A stretch of DNA of 9,622 bases from the NCBI GenBank assembly GCA_013152135.1, contig JAADGX010000311.1, positions 2,138-11,759 of the forward strand, in the 5' to 3' direction. The notes below the pieces were generated by a model, which searched no databases, was not told the origin of the DNA, and saw only the letters and a list, made by a program, of their open reading frames with translations. The stretch comes from Chlorobiota bacterium (GTDB lineage Bacteria > Bacteroidota > Ignavibacteria > SZUA-365 > JAADGX01). The translations under genes were made by a program, and so were the position numbers. Positions 1 through 7,483 of this stretch are shown piece by piece; position 1 is the first letter of the stretch, and each line of letters starts with the position of its first letter.

Positions 1-72
1 CCTCTGCGACTCCGCAGAAAAAGCAAACAGGGACAGGAAAAGAAAAGTAAGAACGAATCTATGAGATAACAT
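1..72 (-). CDS. Start of an exported protein of unknown function (partial, signal peptide only)
   Basis: Only the first 24 codons are in the window; the gene runs off the left edge. The peptide reads MLSHRFVLTFLFLSLFAFSA followed by ESQR. It has a short n-region with His and Arg, a hydrophobic core at about residues 6-18, and a small-residue end (Ser-Ala, then Glu) that could be a signal peptidase I site near residue 20. There is no lipobox cysteine in the visible part. The ATG at 72 overlaps the end of the upstream glycosyltransferase by 14 bases. A second in-frame ATG at 90 would add MSKYLK and a more basic n-region. Neither ATG has a clear Shine-Dalgarno sequence, so translation is probably coupled to the upstream gene. 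An exported protein at this place could be an envelope or polysaccharide-export component, but no family can be named from a signal peptide. A chance open frame in 72 bases is possible, although the textbook signal-peptide pattern argues against it. Confidence 0.6.
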   Translation of the reverse strand, partial: MLSHRFVLTFLFLSLFAFSAESQR

Positions 73-1273
73 TTTCAAGTATTTGCTCATATCGCCGGGC
101 AAGAATATCGATGTTATAATGTTGCAGAACGTACGACGCTCCCTTCGCCCCAAGTTGATTTCGCAGGTGATTATCATTCCTTAATCTTAATACCGTCTCT
201 GCCAGGTTGCGTGGATTCTCCGGCTCCACAAACAGGCCTCCGCCCGACTCCTCGATAATAGCGCGTGCCATTCCGTCCACGCCGAGCAATACAGGCACGC
301 CACATCCCATGGCTTCAAACAGTTTTGACGGAATCACCGTTCGAAAAATGGGTTTGTTTTTCAGCAGCACAAGAGAGGCATCGACTTCGTGAAGGATACT
401 CCCAATTTCTTTCCGGGGTCTGCTGTCGTACACGGTCACGTTCGGGATCGCGGAACACCGCGCCTTCAATATCTCCTTCTCCGCCCCTTCACCCATGAGA
501 ACAAAATGCACGTCAGGTGTATCCCGCAGTATCGATGCTGCTTCGATGATGGTTTCCAGTCCGTGACACAATCCCATCGTTCCGATATAGGCTACGATGA
601 ATTTATCCTGTAATCTCCCGTTGAAGAAGGTCCTCGCTTTCTTCTCTTCGGGAAAAAAGAGCGAGCGATCCACGCCGTTCGGGATGACGTGCAACCGATG
701 CTCTTCGACGCCGTTTGTCAGCAGGTGCTCGGAAAACGCAGGGCTGACGCTCACAACCGCGTCCGGTGTCCGGTACATGAAGCGTTCTATGCTTCTCAGG
801 AGACGCATCGCAGCATCGCCGATGTTAACTTCAATTTCAGCAATCGTATCAGGCCAGAGATCGCGGACTTCCACGACCAGTGGAACGCCGCGCAGCCATT
901 TCACCGCAATGCCCGCAAGCCCGGCCAGTATCTGCGGACTCGAGGCGATGATGACATCGGGTTTCTCGACGAATTGCCCGGAGAAGGCCGCTGACAGGGC
1001 ATACGAAATGTAATTGAACGATCGGCGAAGGACCCCGGAGTTTGGCGTCGTATACACCCATACCCTCAGTACGTTGATCCCATCGAGGTTTTCACGGTAA
1101 ACGAGTTGCCTGCGATAACCAGGATACACATTGCCCGTGGGGTGGTTCGGGATACCGCTTATTACCGTGACCTCGTGACTTGCCTGTACCCATCGCCGAC
1201 TGAATGCGTAACTTCGCGCGGCGGGCGCTCCCATCTCGGGAGGAAAATATTGGCAGATATATAGAATTCTCAA
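59..1273 (-). CDS. WbuB-like family 4 glycosyltransferase
   Basis: This 404-residue protein resembles the WbuB/WcaI-like branch of GT4 glycosyltransferases, which transfer a sugar from a nucleotide donor to a lipid-linked oligosaccharide at the cytoplasmic face of the membrane. The N-terminal half opens with the subfamily signature MRILYICQYFPPEMGAPAAR (residues 1-20), followed by HEVTVISG (33-40) and VEVRDLWPD (134-142). The C-terminal donor-binding half holds VIPNGVD (196-202), IGTMG (230-234), VLMGEG (258-263) and PSKLFEAMGCGVPVLL (315-330). The usual first Glu of the GT4 E-x7-E motif is not evident, as in other WbuB-like enzymes. The start is a TTG whose last two bases are shared with the heparinase-fold gene's TGA stop (TTGA, 4-base overlap). 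It has no Shine-Dalgarno sequence, but the signature motif begins exactly there, so termination-reinitiation is likely. WbuB itself is described as an aminosugar transferase; donor and acceptor here cannot be read from sequence. Confidence 0.93.
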   Translation of the reverse strand: MRILYICQYFPPEMGAPAARSYAFSRRWVQASHEVTVISGIPNHPTGNVYPGYRRQLVYRENLDGINVLRVWVYTTPNSGVLRRSFNYISYALSAAFSGQFVEKPDVIIASSPQILAGLAGIAVKWLRGVPLVVEVRDLWPDTIAEIEVNIGDAAMRLLRSIERFMYRTPDAVVSVSPAFSEHLLTNGVEEHRLHVIPNGVDRSLFFPEEKKARTFFNGRLQDKFIVAYIGTMGLCHGLETIIEAASILRDTPDVHFVLMGEGAEKEILKARCSAIPNVTVYDSRPRKEIGSILHEVDASLVLLKNKPIFRTVIPSKLFEAMGCGVPVLLGVDGMARAIIEESGGGLFVEPENPRNLAETVLRLRNDNHLRNQLGAKGASYVLQHYNIDILARRYEQILENVIS

Positions 1274-3102
1274 GGTGTTATAATCGAGTCGAGGGCAATG
1301 TCCAGTTGGTCGTTCGTGGCGGAAATGTGCAAGAATTTTCCATCCTGGTCAAGGTCAATCCCCGGTGCATCCCCGTCAAACAGGAAAAGCGTAAAGCGCC
1401 TGACGGGAAGGGACACCCGCTCGCTGTATCGCAGGGTCTTTCGATCGATCTTTTTACCAAATTCCGGGAAGTACGATGTAACTTCGACAATCGGACGCGA
1501 AGTCATCTCCGAGTAGAGTATCCGCTGTCGCAATCCCTCCGACTGCGCAATGAATCCGTCGCCGTCCCGTTCCAACTCGATACCGGGATGGAAATGGAAA
1601 CGACTCGTGATCTCGTGTTCTTCCTTCCCGTGGATCCAATCGGCGACAACAACAAAGCGCCCGGGAAGTATGACGACACATCGTTCGTGGAGAAGGCCCT
1701 TTTCCAGGCGAGTGTATCCATCGTGAACGGCCTGGAACACGTCGGCGGCGCCGACCTTGCGAAAAGACCTGCTCACGATCCGCGCCCTCCTTCCCACTCG
1801 GAAGCTCTTCCAGACCTCGGACTGGTTCTCACCGTCGATTTCAACAGTACTGTGAGCGGCGGTCGAACGTGAATACCGCCGCTCGGGGCATTCCATGTAA
1901 TGATAAACACCGGTATCGCTTATCCAGCGCTTGCCTTTCCAACTCATTTCAAAAGAAAGTGCATCGGCGTGAAGATGTCCCGGCTGGTAATCAGGCGCCC
2001 CCTGGCCCGCATCGAAAACCAAGAACAGGTCGGAGGAGCGATGGACCATGTATCCCGATGCGCCTTCATTTCCAGCAGCCACGGACATCGAAGGCTCATT
2101 CAACATCGCGCGGCCCCTGGCAAGGACACATCTCGTATCGATGAAAAACGGCTTCGTCGAATCATTCAGGAAAGGAATCTCTCCATCGGGATGGAGAATG
2201 CGTTCGAGAAAAGCCGTCATTTTTTCCGCCGTCCTCCTGACGTTCTTATCGATGGTAACACGTAGCGATGCGACGGTTTCGAGTATATCGAGAACATCAT
2301 GGAGCAGCGCCACGTGGTACATCGGACTCATTTCAAAATGGCAACCATCTTCGAGTATCTGCTCCCGGATTTCCCTCGACAGAAGAGGCTCCGCTGTCGC
2401 CAGCCACCGGCGGCTTTCCTTACCGTGCAGGAACAGGCCGATGAGCATGAGCGCCTTGATGTTCTGAAAGAGGTGATTGGCCAATGTACCGCGTTCCAGG
2501 TTTGCATGAAGCTCGCGGCCATGCAGAACGAGGTCTCCCAACATGGTCCTCATCCGCTGATCGACAGGCGATATCCCGGCTTTTCTCAGCAGGACGTAGG
2601 CGCGAATCCACGCTTCTATCCGCTTGGAAATCACGTATGGATGCCATGCCGCTTTTCTGCTGCCCTTCTTATCCAGCGGAAATGCTTCCCTCCACCACGC
2701 GATGAATTCCAGCGCTGTTTCAGCCTCTTGGCGATCCCGGCTCTTCAGTAACGGCACGAGGTAATCATGATAATGGAAATGGTATTGCCAGAGCAAGGGC
2801 GCCCGTGAAAGTTCCGCGCGCGCAGCGGAGGAGTCGCGGAGAATGAGACGTGAATCGTTCAAAAAACTGAACCGCGATGCTTTCAAGTCGATCGGCTCAT
2901 TCCGTAAACACGAGTCCAGGTCGGGGAAATCCTCCCTCGCTTCCGCCCTGGGAAGGTCCTCAATGCGCACCGGGCGTCCGTGCACGGGAAGGACGATGTT
3001 CCACGCCAGCCCTTTGAAGGTCCGCACGAGGCGCCACAATACCTGGGAGGGCTTCAGGTACCACAACGACCAGAAATATACTTTTACTTGCTTCAGGAAC
3101 AC
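1270..3102 (-). CDS. Heparinase II/III-fold protein, polysaccharide-locus type
   Basis: The open frame runs from a GTG at 3171 (633 residues). I prefer an internal GTG at 3102, giving 610 residues, because it has AAGGA 7 bases upstream and the family-like N-terminus begins there; the first 23 codons of the long form look unconserved. Numbering here follows the long form. The N-terminal part is a helical alginate-lyase-like toroid with QILEDGCHFEMSPMYH (271-286; candidate catalytic Tyr285/His286) and ANHLFQNIKAL (231-241). The C-terminal beta domain has GHLHADALSF (398-407), SDTGVYHY (418-425) and RSTAAHSTVEIDGENQSEVW (435-454), matching the conserved family pattern with candidate metal or catalytic histidines. 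Characterised members cleave uronic-acid glycans by beta-elimination. Neither start gives a convincing signal peptide, so the protein may stay in the cytoplasm. Position between AsnB and a glycosyltransferase argues for a role in making or editing the polymer rather than degrading food glycans. The substrate is unknown. Confidence 0.9.
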   Translation of the reverse strand: MFLKQVKVYFWSLWYLKPSQVLWRLVRTFKGLAWNIVLPVHGRPVRIEDLPRAEAREDFPDLDSCLRNEPIDLKASRFSFLNDSRLILRDSSAARAELSRAPLLWQYHFHYHDYLVPLLKSRDRQEAETALEFIAWWREAFPLDKKGSRKAAWHPYVISKRIEAWIRAYVLLRKAGISPVDQRMRTMLGDLVLHGRELHANLERGTLANHLFQNIKALMLIGLFLHGKESRRWLATAEPLLSREIREQILEDGCHFEMSPMYHVALLHDVLDILETVASLRVTIDKNVRRTAEKMTAFLERILHPDGEIPFLNDSTKPFFIDTRCVLARGRAMLNEPSMSVAAGNEGASGYMVHRSSDLFLVFDAGQGAPDYQPGHLHADALSFEMSWKGKRWISDTGVYHYMECPERRYSRSTAAHSTVEIDGENQSEVWKSFRVGRRARIVSRSFRKVGAADVFQAVHDGYTRLEKGLLHERCVVILPGRFVVVADWIHGKEEHEITSRFHFHPGIELERDGDGFIAQSEGLRQRILYSEMTSRPIVEVTSYFPEFGKKIDRKTLRYSERVSLPVRRFTLFLFDGDAPGIDLDQDGKFLHISATNDQLDIALDSIITP

Positions 3103-3109
3103 GAATATA

Positions 3110-3114
3110 TCCTT
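3110..3114 (-). promoter_or_regulatory. Ribosome binding site favouring the internal GTG start of the heparinase-fold gene
   Basis: The minus strand reads AAGGA, then a 7-base spacer TATATTC, then GTG at 3102. This is a near-ideal Shine-Dalgarno arrangement. The upstream GTG at 3171 has only GGAA about 11 bases away and lies 3 bases after the AsnB stop codon. The site suggests that translation begins at 3102, leaving 72 bases between the genes. This is an inference from spacing and motif quality. Confidence 0.5.
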
Positions 3115-3174
3115 GTGTCCGGGATACGAATTATTTTTCCAGGCGGACGGGCGAAACGAAATGCCGTCCACGTT

Positions 3175-5115
3175 TCACTTTTCCGGTGGGCCACAGAAAA
3201 CCAGCTCTTCATCCCGTGGTTCCGCGGGAGGTTGATCAACGAAAACCCGGTGCCATGTCTCAAGAACCAGGAGCGCCCAGATCTTTAGCGCGTTGTCCTG
3301 TATTCCTCTTTCATTATCATCCACGAGTTTCTCTACCATGCGCAAGTCGTAGAGATCGCGTTGACGGAATGAGGATGAAGAAAAAACATCATGGAGATAT
3401 TCCTTGAGCTTATTTCGAATCCAGGAACGCACGGGCGGATTGAAGCCGGTCTTCTTTCGGCGGATAATCGCGTCCGGGATTTTTCCATTGAATGCTTTCC
3501 GCAGGATGGACTTCCTTGTGAGGCCGTTTATTTTCTGCCGGTCAGGAATCGCCGCGACGCGCTCCACGAGCGCTTTGTCGAGGTATGGCACGCGCATCTC
3601 AACGGAGTTCGCCATGCTTGTCTTGTCGCTGTTCTCAAGATTCAGGCACGGCAAGAACAGCTTCTGATCAAGATACAGCAATCGCTGGAGTAATGTGGTT
3701 TCTTTCCCGTTCTCGTATAGTGATTGATGGATGTCGTAACCGTCAACCGGCTGCATTCCTCGAATTTCAGGAAGCAGCATGCGATTGATTTCATCCTGTT
3801 GGAAAAAGACGGAAAATCCCATGAAGCGATGAAAAGCCCCTTTGTCGGTATGAGCGGCAAGCAACTTCAAGCGCCGCGCCCTACCTCCCATGGTCCGATC
3901 GTCGAGTGAACCAGGGATAAGCTTCGACATTTGATGAAATGACCGCCGCATCCACTCGGGCAAGAATTCCAAGGCATGGACTGCAACGTGCCGCGGATAG
4001 CCGGCAAAAATCTCGTCCGCCCCCATTCCGCTGAGCAGGACTTTCGTTTGTGACGCGGCTTCACGCGTTAGGCGATAATTGACGATTACCGTTGGATCGG
4101 CAAGCGGTTCATCGAGATGAAAGACAACCTCCGGGAGATCGCACGCGACGTCCGGGTTGATGCGCAATTCAGAGATAGGCAATCGCATCTGTTCCGCGGC
4201 CATCCTGGCATAGACGCTGTCTTCTTCAAACACGTCGCCTTCCCGTTGTTCCTCGCTATAGGCTGCCGTGAAAATACGAACCGGCGGTTCCGCACCGCGG
4301 ATGCATTCAAGAAGTCCGGTGCTGTCGAGCCCCCCGCTGAGGAACAGGCCGACGGGCACGTCCGCAACGAGCTGCGAACGCGTTGCCTGCCGAACGAGAT
4401 CATACAACTCGTCCGCGTCGATGGCACGCTGTTCGGCTTCAGGAACTATCGGGACGTCCCAGTATTGCTCGATGTTGATCTCCCCGTTTTTCCATTCGAG
4501 AAAATGTCCCGGGGACAGCTTGGCAACGCCGTTGAAAAAGGAAAACGGATGCGGTGTCCAGGCAAACGAGAGATAATATGCCAGATATTCGTACGCGGGC
4601 GCAGATAACGAAGCGTCAGCCTGGAATAACGCCTTGGCTTCGGAAGCGAAAAGAAGGCCGTCTTTCCTCCGCGCATACATGAAGGGCTTGACTCCCAGCG
4701 GATCACGCGCCGCAAACAAGGTGCGGTCCCTCCTGTCCCAAACGGCGAAAGCAAACTGGCCTTCCAAACGATGTACAACTTCCCGCCCCCACTGCGAAAA
4801 GCCGTTCAGTACCACCTCGGTGTCGCTTTCGGTGCGAAAAGAATATCCCTTTGAAATCAATTGATTGCGCAGGTTCCTGTAATTGAATATCTCGCCGTTA
4901 TACACGAGTACGAACCTGCCGCTTGTATCCCACATAGGCTGGCGCGCTTCGGAGCGCAGGTCAATGATGCTGAGCCTGCGATGCCCCAGCGCGATATCTT
5001 CATCGCGATCGAACCAATACCCTCCGTCGTCCGGACCACGGTGAATCATGATGTTTGTCATCTTCTGGATGACGTTCGGATCGGCATTGCCCACTATACC
5101 AGCGATTCCGCACAT
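3175..5115 (-). CDS. asnB: AsnB-type glutamine-dependent amidotransferase (asparagine synthase family)
   Basis: This 646-residue protein is a two-domain class II glutamine amidotransferase. The N-terminal glutaminase domain starts MCGIAGIVG with the nucleophile Cys2, then RGPDD (26-30), LGHRRLSIIDL (43-53), YNGEIFNYR (72-80) and ESDTE (96-100). The C-terminal ATP pyrophosphatase domain has the P-loop SGGLDS (260-265), LSGMGADEIFAGYPRH (361-376), NSDKTSMANSVEMRVPYLD (495-513) and RRKKTGFNPPVRSWI (552-566). All expected catalytic motifs are intact, so it should be active: glutamine hydrolysis supplies ammonia through a tunnel to a carboxylate activated as an adenylate. AsnB homologues in O-antigen loci (WbpS in Pseudomonas aeruginosa O6, WbtH in Francisella) are linked to uronamide formation, and the setting among glycosyltransferases points to amidation of a uronic acid here. 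True asparagine synthesis cannot be excluded from sequence. Its ATG lies 6 bases after the upstream stop and has no strong Shine-Dalgarno sequence. Confidence 0.96.
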   Translation of the reverse strand: MCGIAGIVGNADPNVIQKMTNIMIHRGPDDGGYWFDRDEDIALGHRRLSIIDLRSEARQPMWDTSGRFVLVYNGEIFNYRNLRNQLISKGYSFRTESDTEVVLNGFSQWGREVVHRLEGQFAFAVWDRRDRTLFAARDPLGVKPFMYARRKDGLLFASEAKALFQADASLSAPAYEYLAYYLSFAWTPHPFSFFNGVAKLSPGHFLEWKNGEINIEQYWDVPIVPEAEQRAIDADELYDLVRQATRSQLVADVPVGLFLSGGLDSTGLLECIRGAEPPVRIFTAAYSEEQREGDVFEEDSVYARMAAEQMRLPISELRINPDVACDLPEVVFHLDEPLADPTVIVNYRLTREAASQTKVLLSGMGADEIFAGYPRHVAVHALEFLPEWMRRSFHQMSKLIPGSLDDRTMGGRARRLKLLAAHTDKGAFHRFMGFSVFFQQDEINRMLLPEIRGMQPVDGYDIHQSLYENGKETTLLQRLLYLDQKLFLPCLNLENSDKTSMANSVEMRVPYLDKALVERVAAIPDRQKINGLTRKSILRKAFNGKIPDAIIRRKKTGFNPPVRSWIRNKLKEYLHDVFSSSSFRQRDLYDLRMVEKLVDDNERGIQDNALKIWALLVLETWHRVFVDQPPAEPRDEELVFCGPPEK

Positions 5116-5121
5116 GCCGGG

Positions 5122-6279
5122 TCAGCCAGTACACTTTTCGATGATGGAAAGAAATGACGCGGCGGCAGCTTCCACCGTTGCATCCTTGACACAATTCTTC
5201 CGGTAGGCGACAAGATCGGAATTCTGTTCATCTAACGCTTTCTTCAAAGCTTTCTGCCATTCTTCCACGCCGGAAGCGATGTACGCAGCGCCAGGATAGA
5301 CTTCTTCGACTTCCATGATAGGAACGGAAACGATGGGTTTTCCAATGGCGAGATATTCGCGGTATTTGATGGGACAGGAATGAAGTATCCACGCAGATTC
5401 CTGCCACGGCATCAGGAGCACGTCAGAATGTTCCCCGGCAGAGCGAAGAGCTTCGTAATTCATGGATGGGAAAAAATGAACGTTCGAAAGCCCTTCCAAC
5501 CGGGGATAGACATGCGTTTTTCGCCCGATGAGAATAAAGTGCCACGAAGGGTTGTTTTGTGCCATTTCCGCGATCAGCATATGGTCGAACATGCATTCCA
5601 TTTGCCCCCAATACGTAAAGCGCGGACGAGGAATATTCCGCAAAAACGCCGGTTCAGGCCGCGGCGTCTCATCCAGGAAAGCGGCATCCACTCCGTGCGG
5701 TATGTGGACAACATTGCTCCTCTCGCGGCTTATCTGGCGGGACAAGCTCAGCGACGCACACACAACTGCGTCGGCAGATCTCACGAGCATTTCATCATGT
5801 TCTTTGATCCGGGAAAAAGACATGTTCTCGTAGTAATAAGAATAAAAGTCCATCACGTAGTAAATAAGACAACGATGCTCGATACGATTGATCATCGGCG
5901 CCGCTGTCGGAATGCCGGTAACGATGTCCGGGGTGGTCATTCCCGCCTTTTTCATCGCATAGCGTATTTGCCAATCCAGGATAAAAAGATTGAAGCGCTG
6001 GACATAATCATTTGACCACAAAGGAATTATGAGTGGTGAAAGGATAAAAAGATTATCATACTCATGTTTCAGCCACCTTGCCAGGCTCGACAGTTTTTGC
6101 ACTCCCCTTTTCCATGTCGATGCTTCACCGAGGTTCGGAAGGCCCACACCTATTGAGTTGATGAACAGGATTCTGTGACCCTGGCGGGCATATATTTCAA
6201 CCCAACGTTTTTCACTGGAAGGATTGTGTAACCACCAATCCATTCCACCAAACCAGAGGATTTCACGTTCACTTGCCAC
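5122..6279 (-). CDS. GT-B glycosyltransferase (GT1/GT4 type, TuaH-like)
   Basis: The chosen form has 385 residues and probably transfers a sugar in the cytoplasm during repeat-unit assembly. It opens with EILWFGGMDWW (6-16), a pattern common at the start of this group, and continues with RILFINSIG (36-44). The C-terminal donor domain includes IPHGVD (193-198), FTYWGQM (221-227), FILIGRK (248-254), VHFF (267-270) and PIKYREYLAIGKPIVSVPI (303-321), which occupies the position of the sugar-nucleotide-binding motif. Overall it resembles TuaH-like and other polysaccharide-locus transferases, though this is recognition by pattern, not a search. The frame is open to an ATG at 6372, which would overlap the previous gene by 104 bases. 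I prefer the GTG at 6279, which follows GGGAGG at a 10-base spacing and overlaps the upstream stop by 11 bases. Donor and linkage are unknown. Confidence 0.88.
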   Translation of the reverse strand: MASEREILWFGGMDWWLHNPSSEKRWVEIYARQGHRILFINSIGVGLPNLGEASTWKRGVQKLSSLARWLKHEYDNLFILSPLIIPLWSNDYVQRFNLFILDWQIRYAMKKAGMTTPDIVTGIPTAAPMINRIEHRCLIYYVMDFYSYYYENMSFSRIKEHDEMLVRSADAVVCASLSLSRQISRERSNVVHIPHGVDAAFLDETPRPEPAFLRNIPRPRFTYWGQMECMFDHMLIAEMAQNNPSWHFILIGRKTHVYPRLEGLSNVHFFPSMNYEALRSAGEHSDVLLMPWQESAWILHSCPIKYREYLAIGKPIVSVPIMEVEEVYPGAAYIASGVEEWQKALKKALDEQNSDLVAYRKNCVKDATVEAAAASFLSIIEKCTG

Positions 6280-7483
6280 TTTGATCGCGCCTCCCGACAA
6301 CAGAGCGATAAGCATCCACGAGATGTTGGAATTCCTTTTCCCAGGAGAACATTTCTCTCGCTCTTCCGGCAAGAGCGCTTCTATTTCCTGTTTCTTTGAC
6401 GTTCAAGATAGCCCGCGCTATATCTTCAGGTGATTCCGGGTCGCACCAGGTCCCGAACTCCCCTTCCTGAACAAGTGATTTCAAACCGGGAAAATCGCTG
6501 ACAACGACAGGTACACCGGAAAACGTGTATTCATAAAACTTGTTTGGAGCGGCAAAGTAGTTATTCCGCCCACGGTTCCTGTATAATACAATCCCTACAT
6601 CCGCCGAGGAAATGTAACTCTGAATGTCACTGTATGGAACCCTGGGCAAAATATTCAACCTGGGCCCAATACCGGCCTTCCGCCCCATTTCCTCGAGGGT
6701 CGCAACAAATGCGGGCTCTCCCGACCCCAACAGTACCAGATGAACGTTCCGGGGGAGCCAAGTAAGGCTATCGACCAACTCCGGCAGACATCGCGAAGGT
6801 GACAACAACCCGTGGTAAAGAACGAGAACAGCTTCCTTACTTATCCCAATCCGCTCCCGGAGGTCCAATCGACGTGTCGTTGGCTTCCAGTCCGGGACAT
6901 TGCGCACGACAACCGGGATCTTCCTGGAGCCGAATTCGCGGTAAATAATTTCCGCCCGATTTCCCTCGGGCACCACGACGAGATCGGCGCGCCTGGTGAC
7001 AATCCTTTCTACTGGTTTCCAAAATTTCAGTAAAGGCGAGACCTCCGTTCCCGCTTCACTCCATATTTCGTGGGCATGATAGATCATTTTTCTTCCTGTC
7101 AGCCAACAGCCAAGAAAAACCGGGAGCATCGCGGGCATATCGTGTCCCACGTACACGTCCGCCCGTGTTTTCAAAATGCACGCTAACGTTCGTGCCACGA
7201 ACTCGACATAGCGAATCAATTTAAGATCGGCTCGTTGATTCGCCGTCACTTTCCTGGCGAGCAGGGAAATAAAATGAAAACTCACGTGATCGAAGTTTCC
7301 TTCCGACGGAAACGCAAGAACTCCCGACGATTTTTCATGCGGATAACGCGGAGCGATAACGGTTGCACGAATATTCTGCTCCCGGGAACGAATCAATTCA
7401 CTGCGCATGATTGGAAGCGCAAAAACGTTTCCGAAGTATACGTGGCAGACGGACAAATTGCCGTTGTCTCTTTCCCGCTTCAT
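6269..7483 (-). CDS. GT4-type glycosyltransferase
   Basis: This 404-residue GT-B-fold protein probably extends the lipid-linked repeat unit on the cytoplasmic side. Numbering is from the ATG at 7483. The N-terminal acceptor half contains VCHVYFGN (12-19), VYVGHDMPAMLPVFL (110-124) and IYHAHEIW (134-141); the GHD and HAHE pairs are typical of GT4 enzymes. The donor half contains YHGLLSPSRCLPELVDSL (223-240), VHLVLLGSGE (247-256), NILPRVPYSDI (277-287), ADVGIVLY (294-301) and APNKFYEYTFSGVPVVVSDF (312-331), the last being the family's nucleotide-sugar region with a Glu in the NKFYEY turn. The ATG overlaps the upstream TGA by one base (TGATG). A GTG three bases earlier (7486) is an equally close alternative. 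Only a weak AGAAG lies upstream, so translation is probably coupled. The sugar specificity cannot be stated. Confidence 0.92.
   Translation of the reverse strand: MKRERDNGNLSVCHVYFGNVFALPIMRSELIRSREQNIRATVIAPRYPHEKSSGVLAFPSEGNFDHVSFHFISLLARKVTANQRADLKLIRYVEFVARTLACILKTRADVYVGHDMPAMLPVFLGCWLTGRKMIYHAHEIWSEAGTEVSPLLKFWKPVERIVTRRADLVVVPEGNRAEIIYREFGSRKIPVVVRNVPDWKPTTRRLDLRERIGISKEAVLVLYHGLLSPSRCLPELVDSLTWLPRNVHLVLLGSGEPAFVATLEEMGRKAGIGPRLNILPRVPYSDIQSYISSADVGIVLYRNRGRNNYFAAPNKFYEYTFSGVPVVVSDFPGLKSLVQEGEFGTWCDPESPEDIARAILNVKETGNRSALAGRAREMFSWEKEFQHLVDAYRSVVGRRDQSGK
6290..6295 (-). promoter_or_regulatory. Ribosome binding site deciding the GTG start at 6279
   Basis: The minus strand carries GGGAGG, followed by the 10-base spacer CGCGATCAAA and GTG at 6279. 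It is the strongest Shine-Dalgarno-like motif noticed near any start in the window. It lies inside the 3' end of the upstream glycosyltransferase gene, where it encodes part of that protein. It supports the short form of the downstream gene over the long open frame from 6372. Confidence 0.6.

Noticed and set aside
1204..1872. Plus-strand open frame of 222 codons
   Set aside because: It lies wholly antisense to the heparinase-fold gene and the start of the WbuB-like gene, shows no recognisable motif, and has a composition expected of a shadow frame.
1270..3171. Catabolic heparin- or alginate-degrading enzyme
   Set aside because: There is no convincing signal peptide and no transporter, sulfatase or uronate-use genes nearby; all neighbours are glycan-synthesis genes.
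3175..5115. Housekeeping asparagine synthetase only
   Set aside because: Sequence alone allows it, but its place in the middle of a coupled polysaccharide operon makes sugar amidation more likely. It is kept as an alternative in the gene entry.
5380..6015. Plus-strand open frame of 211 codons, rich in Arg and His
   Set aside because: It is antisense to a well-supported glycosyltransferase gene and has no domain signature. The Arg/His bias is typical of a shadow frame.
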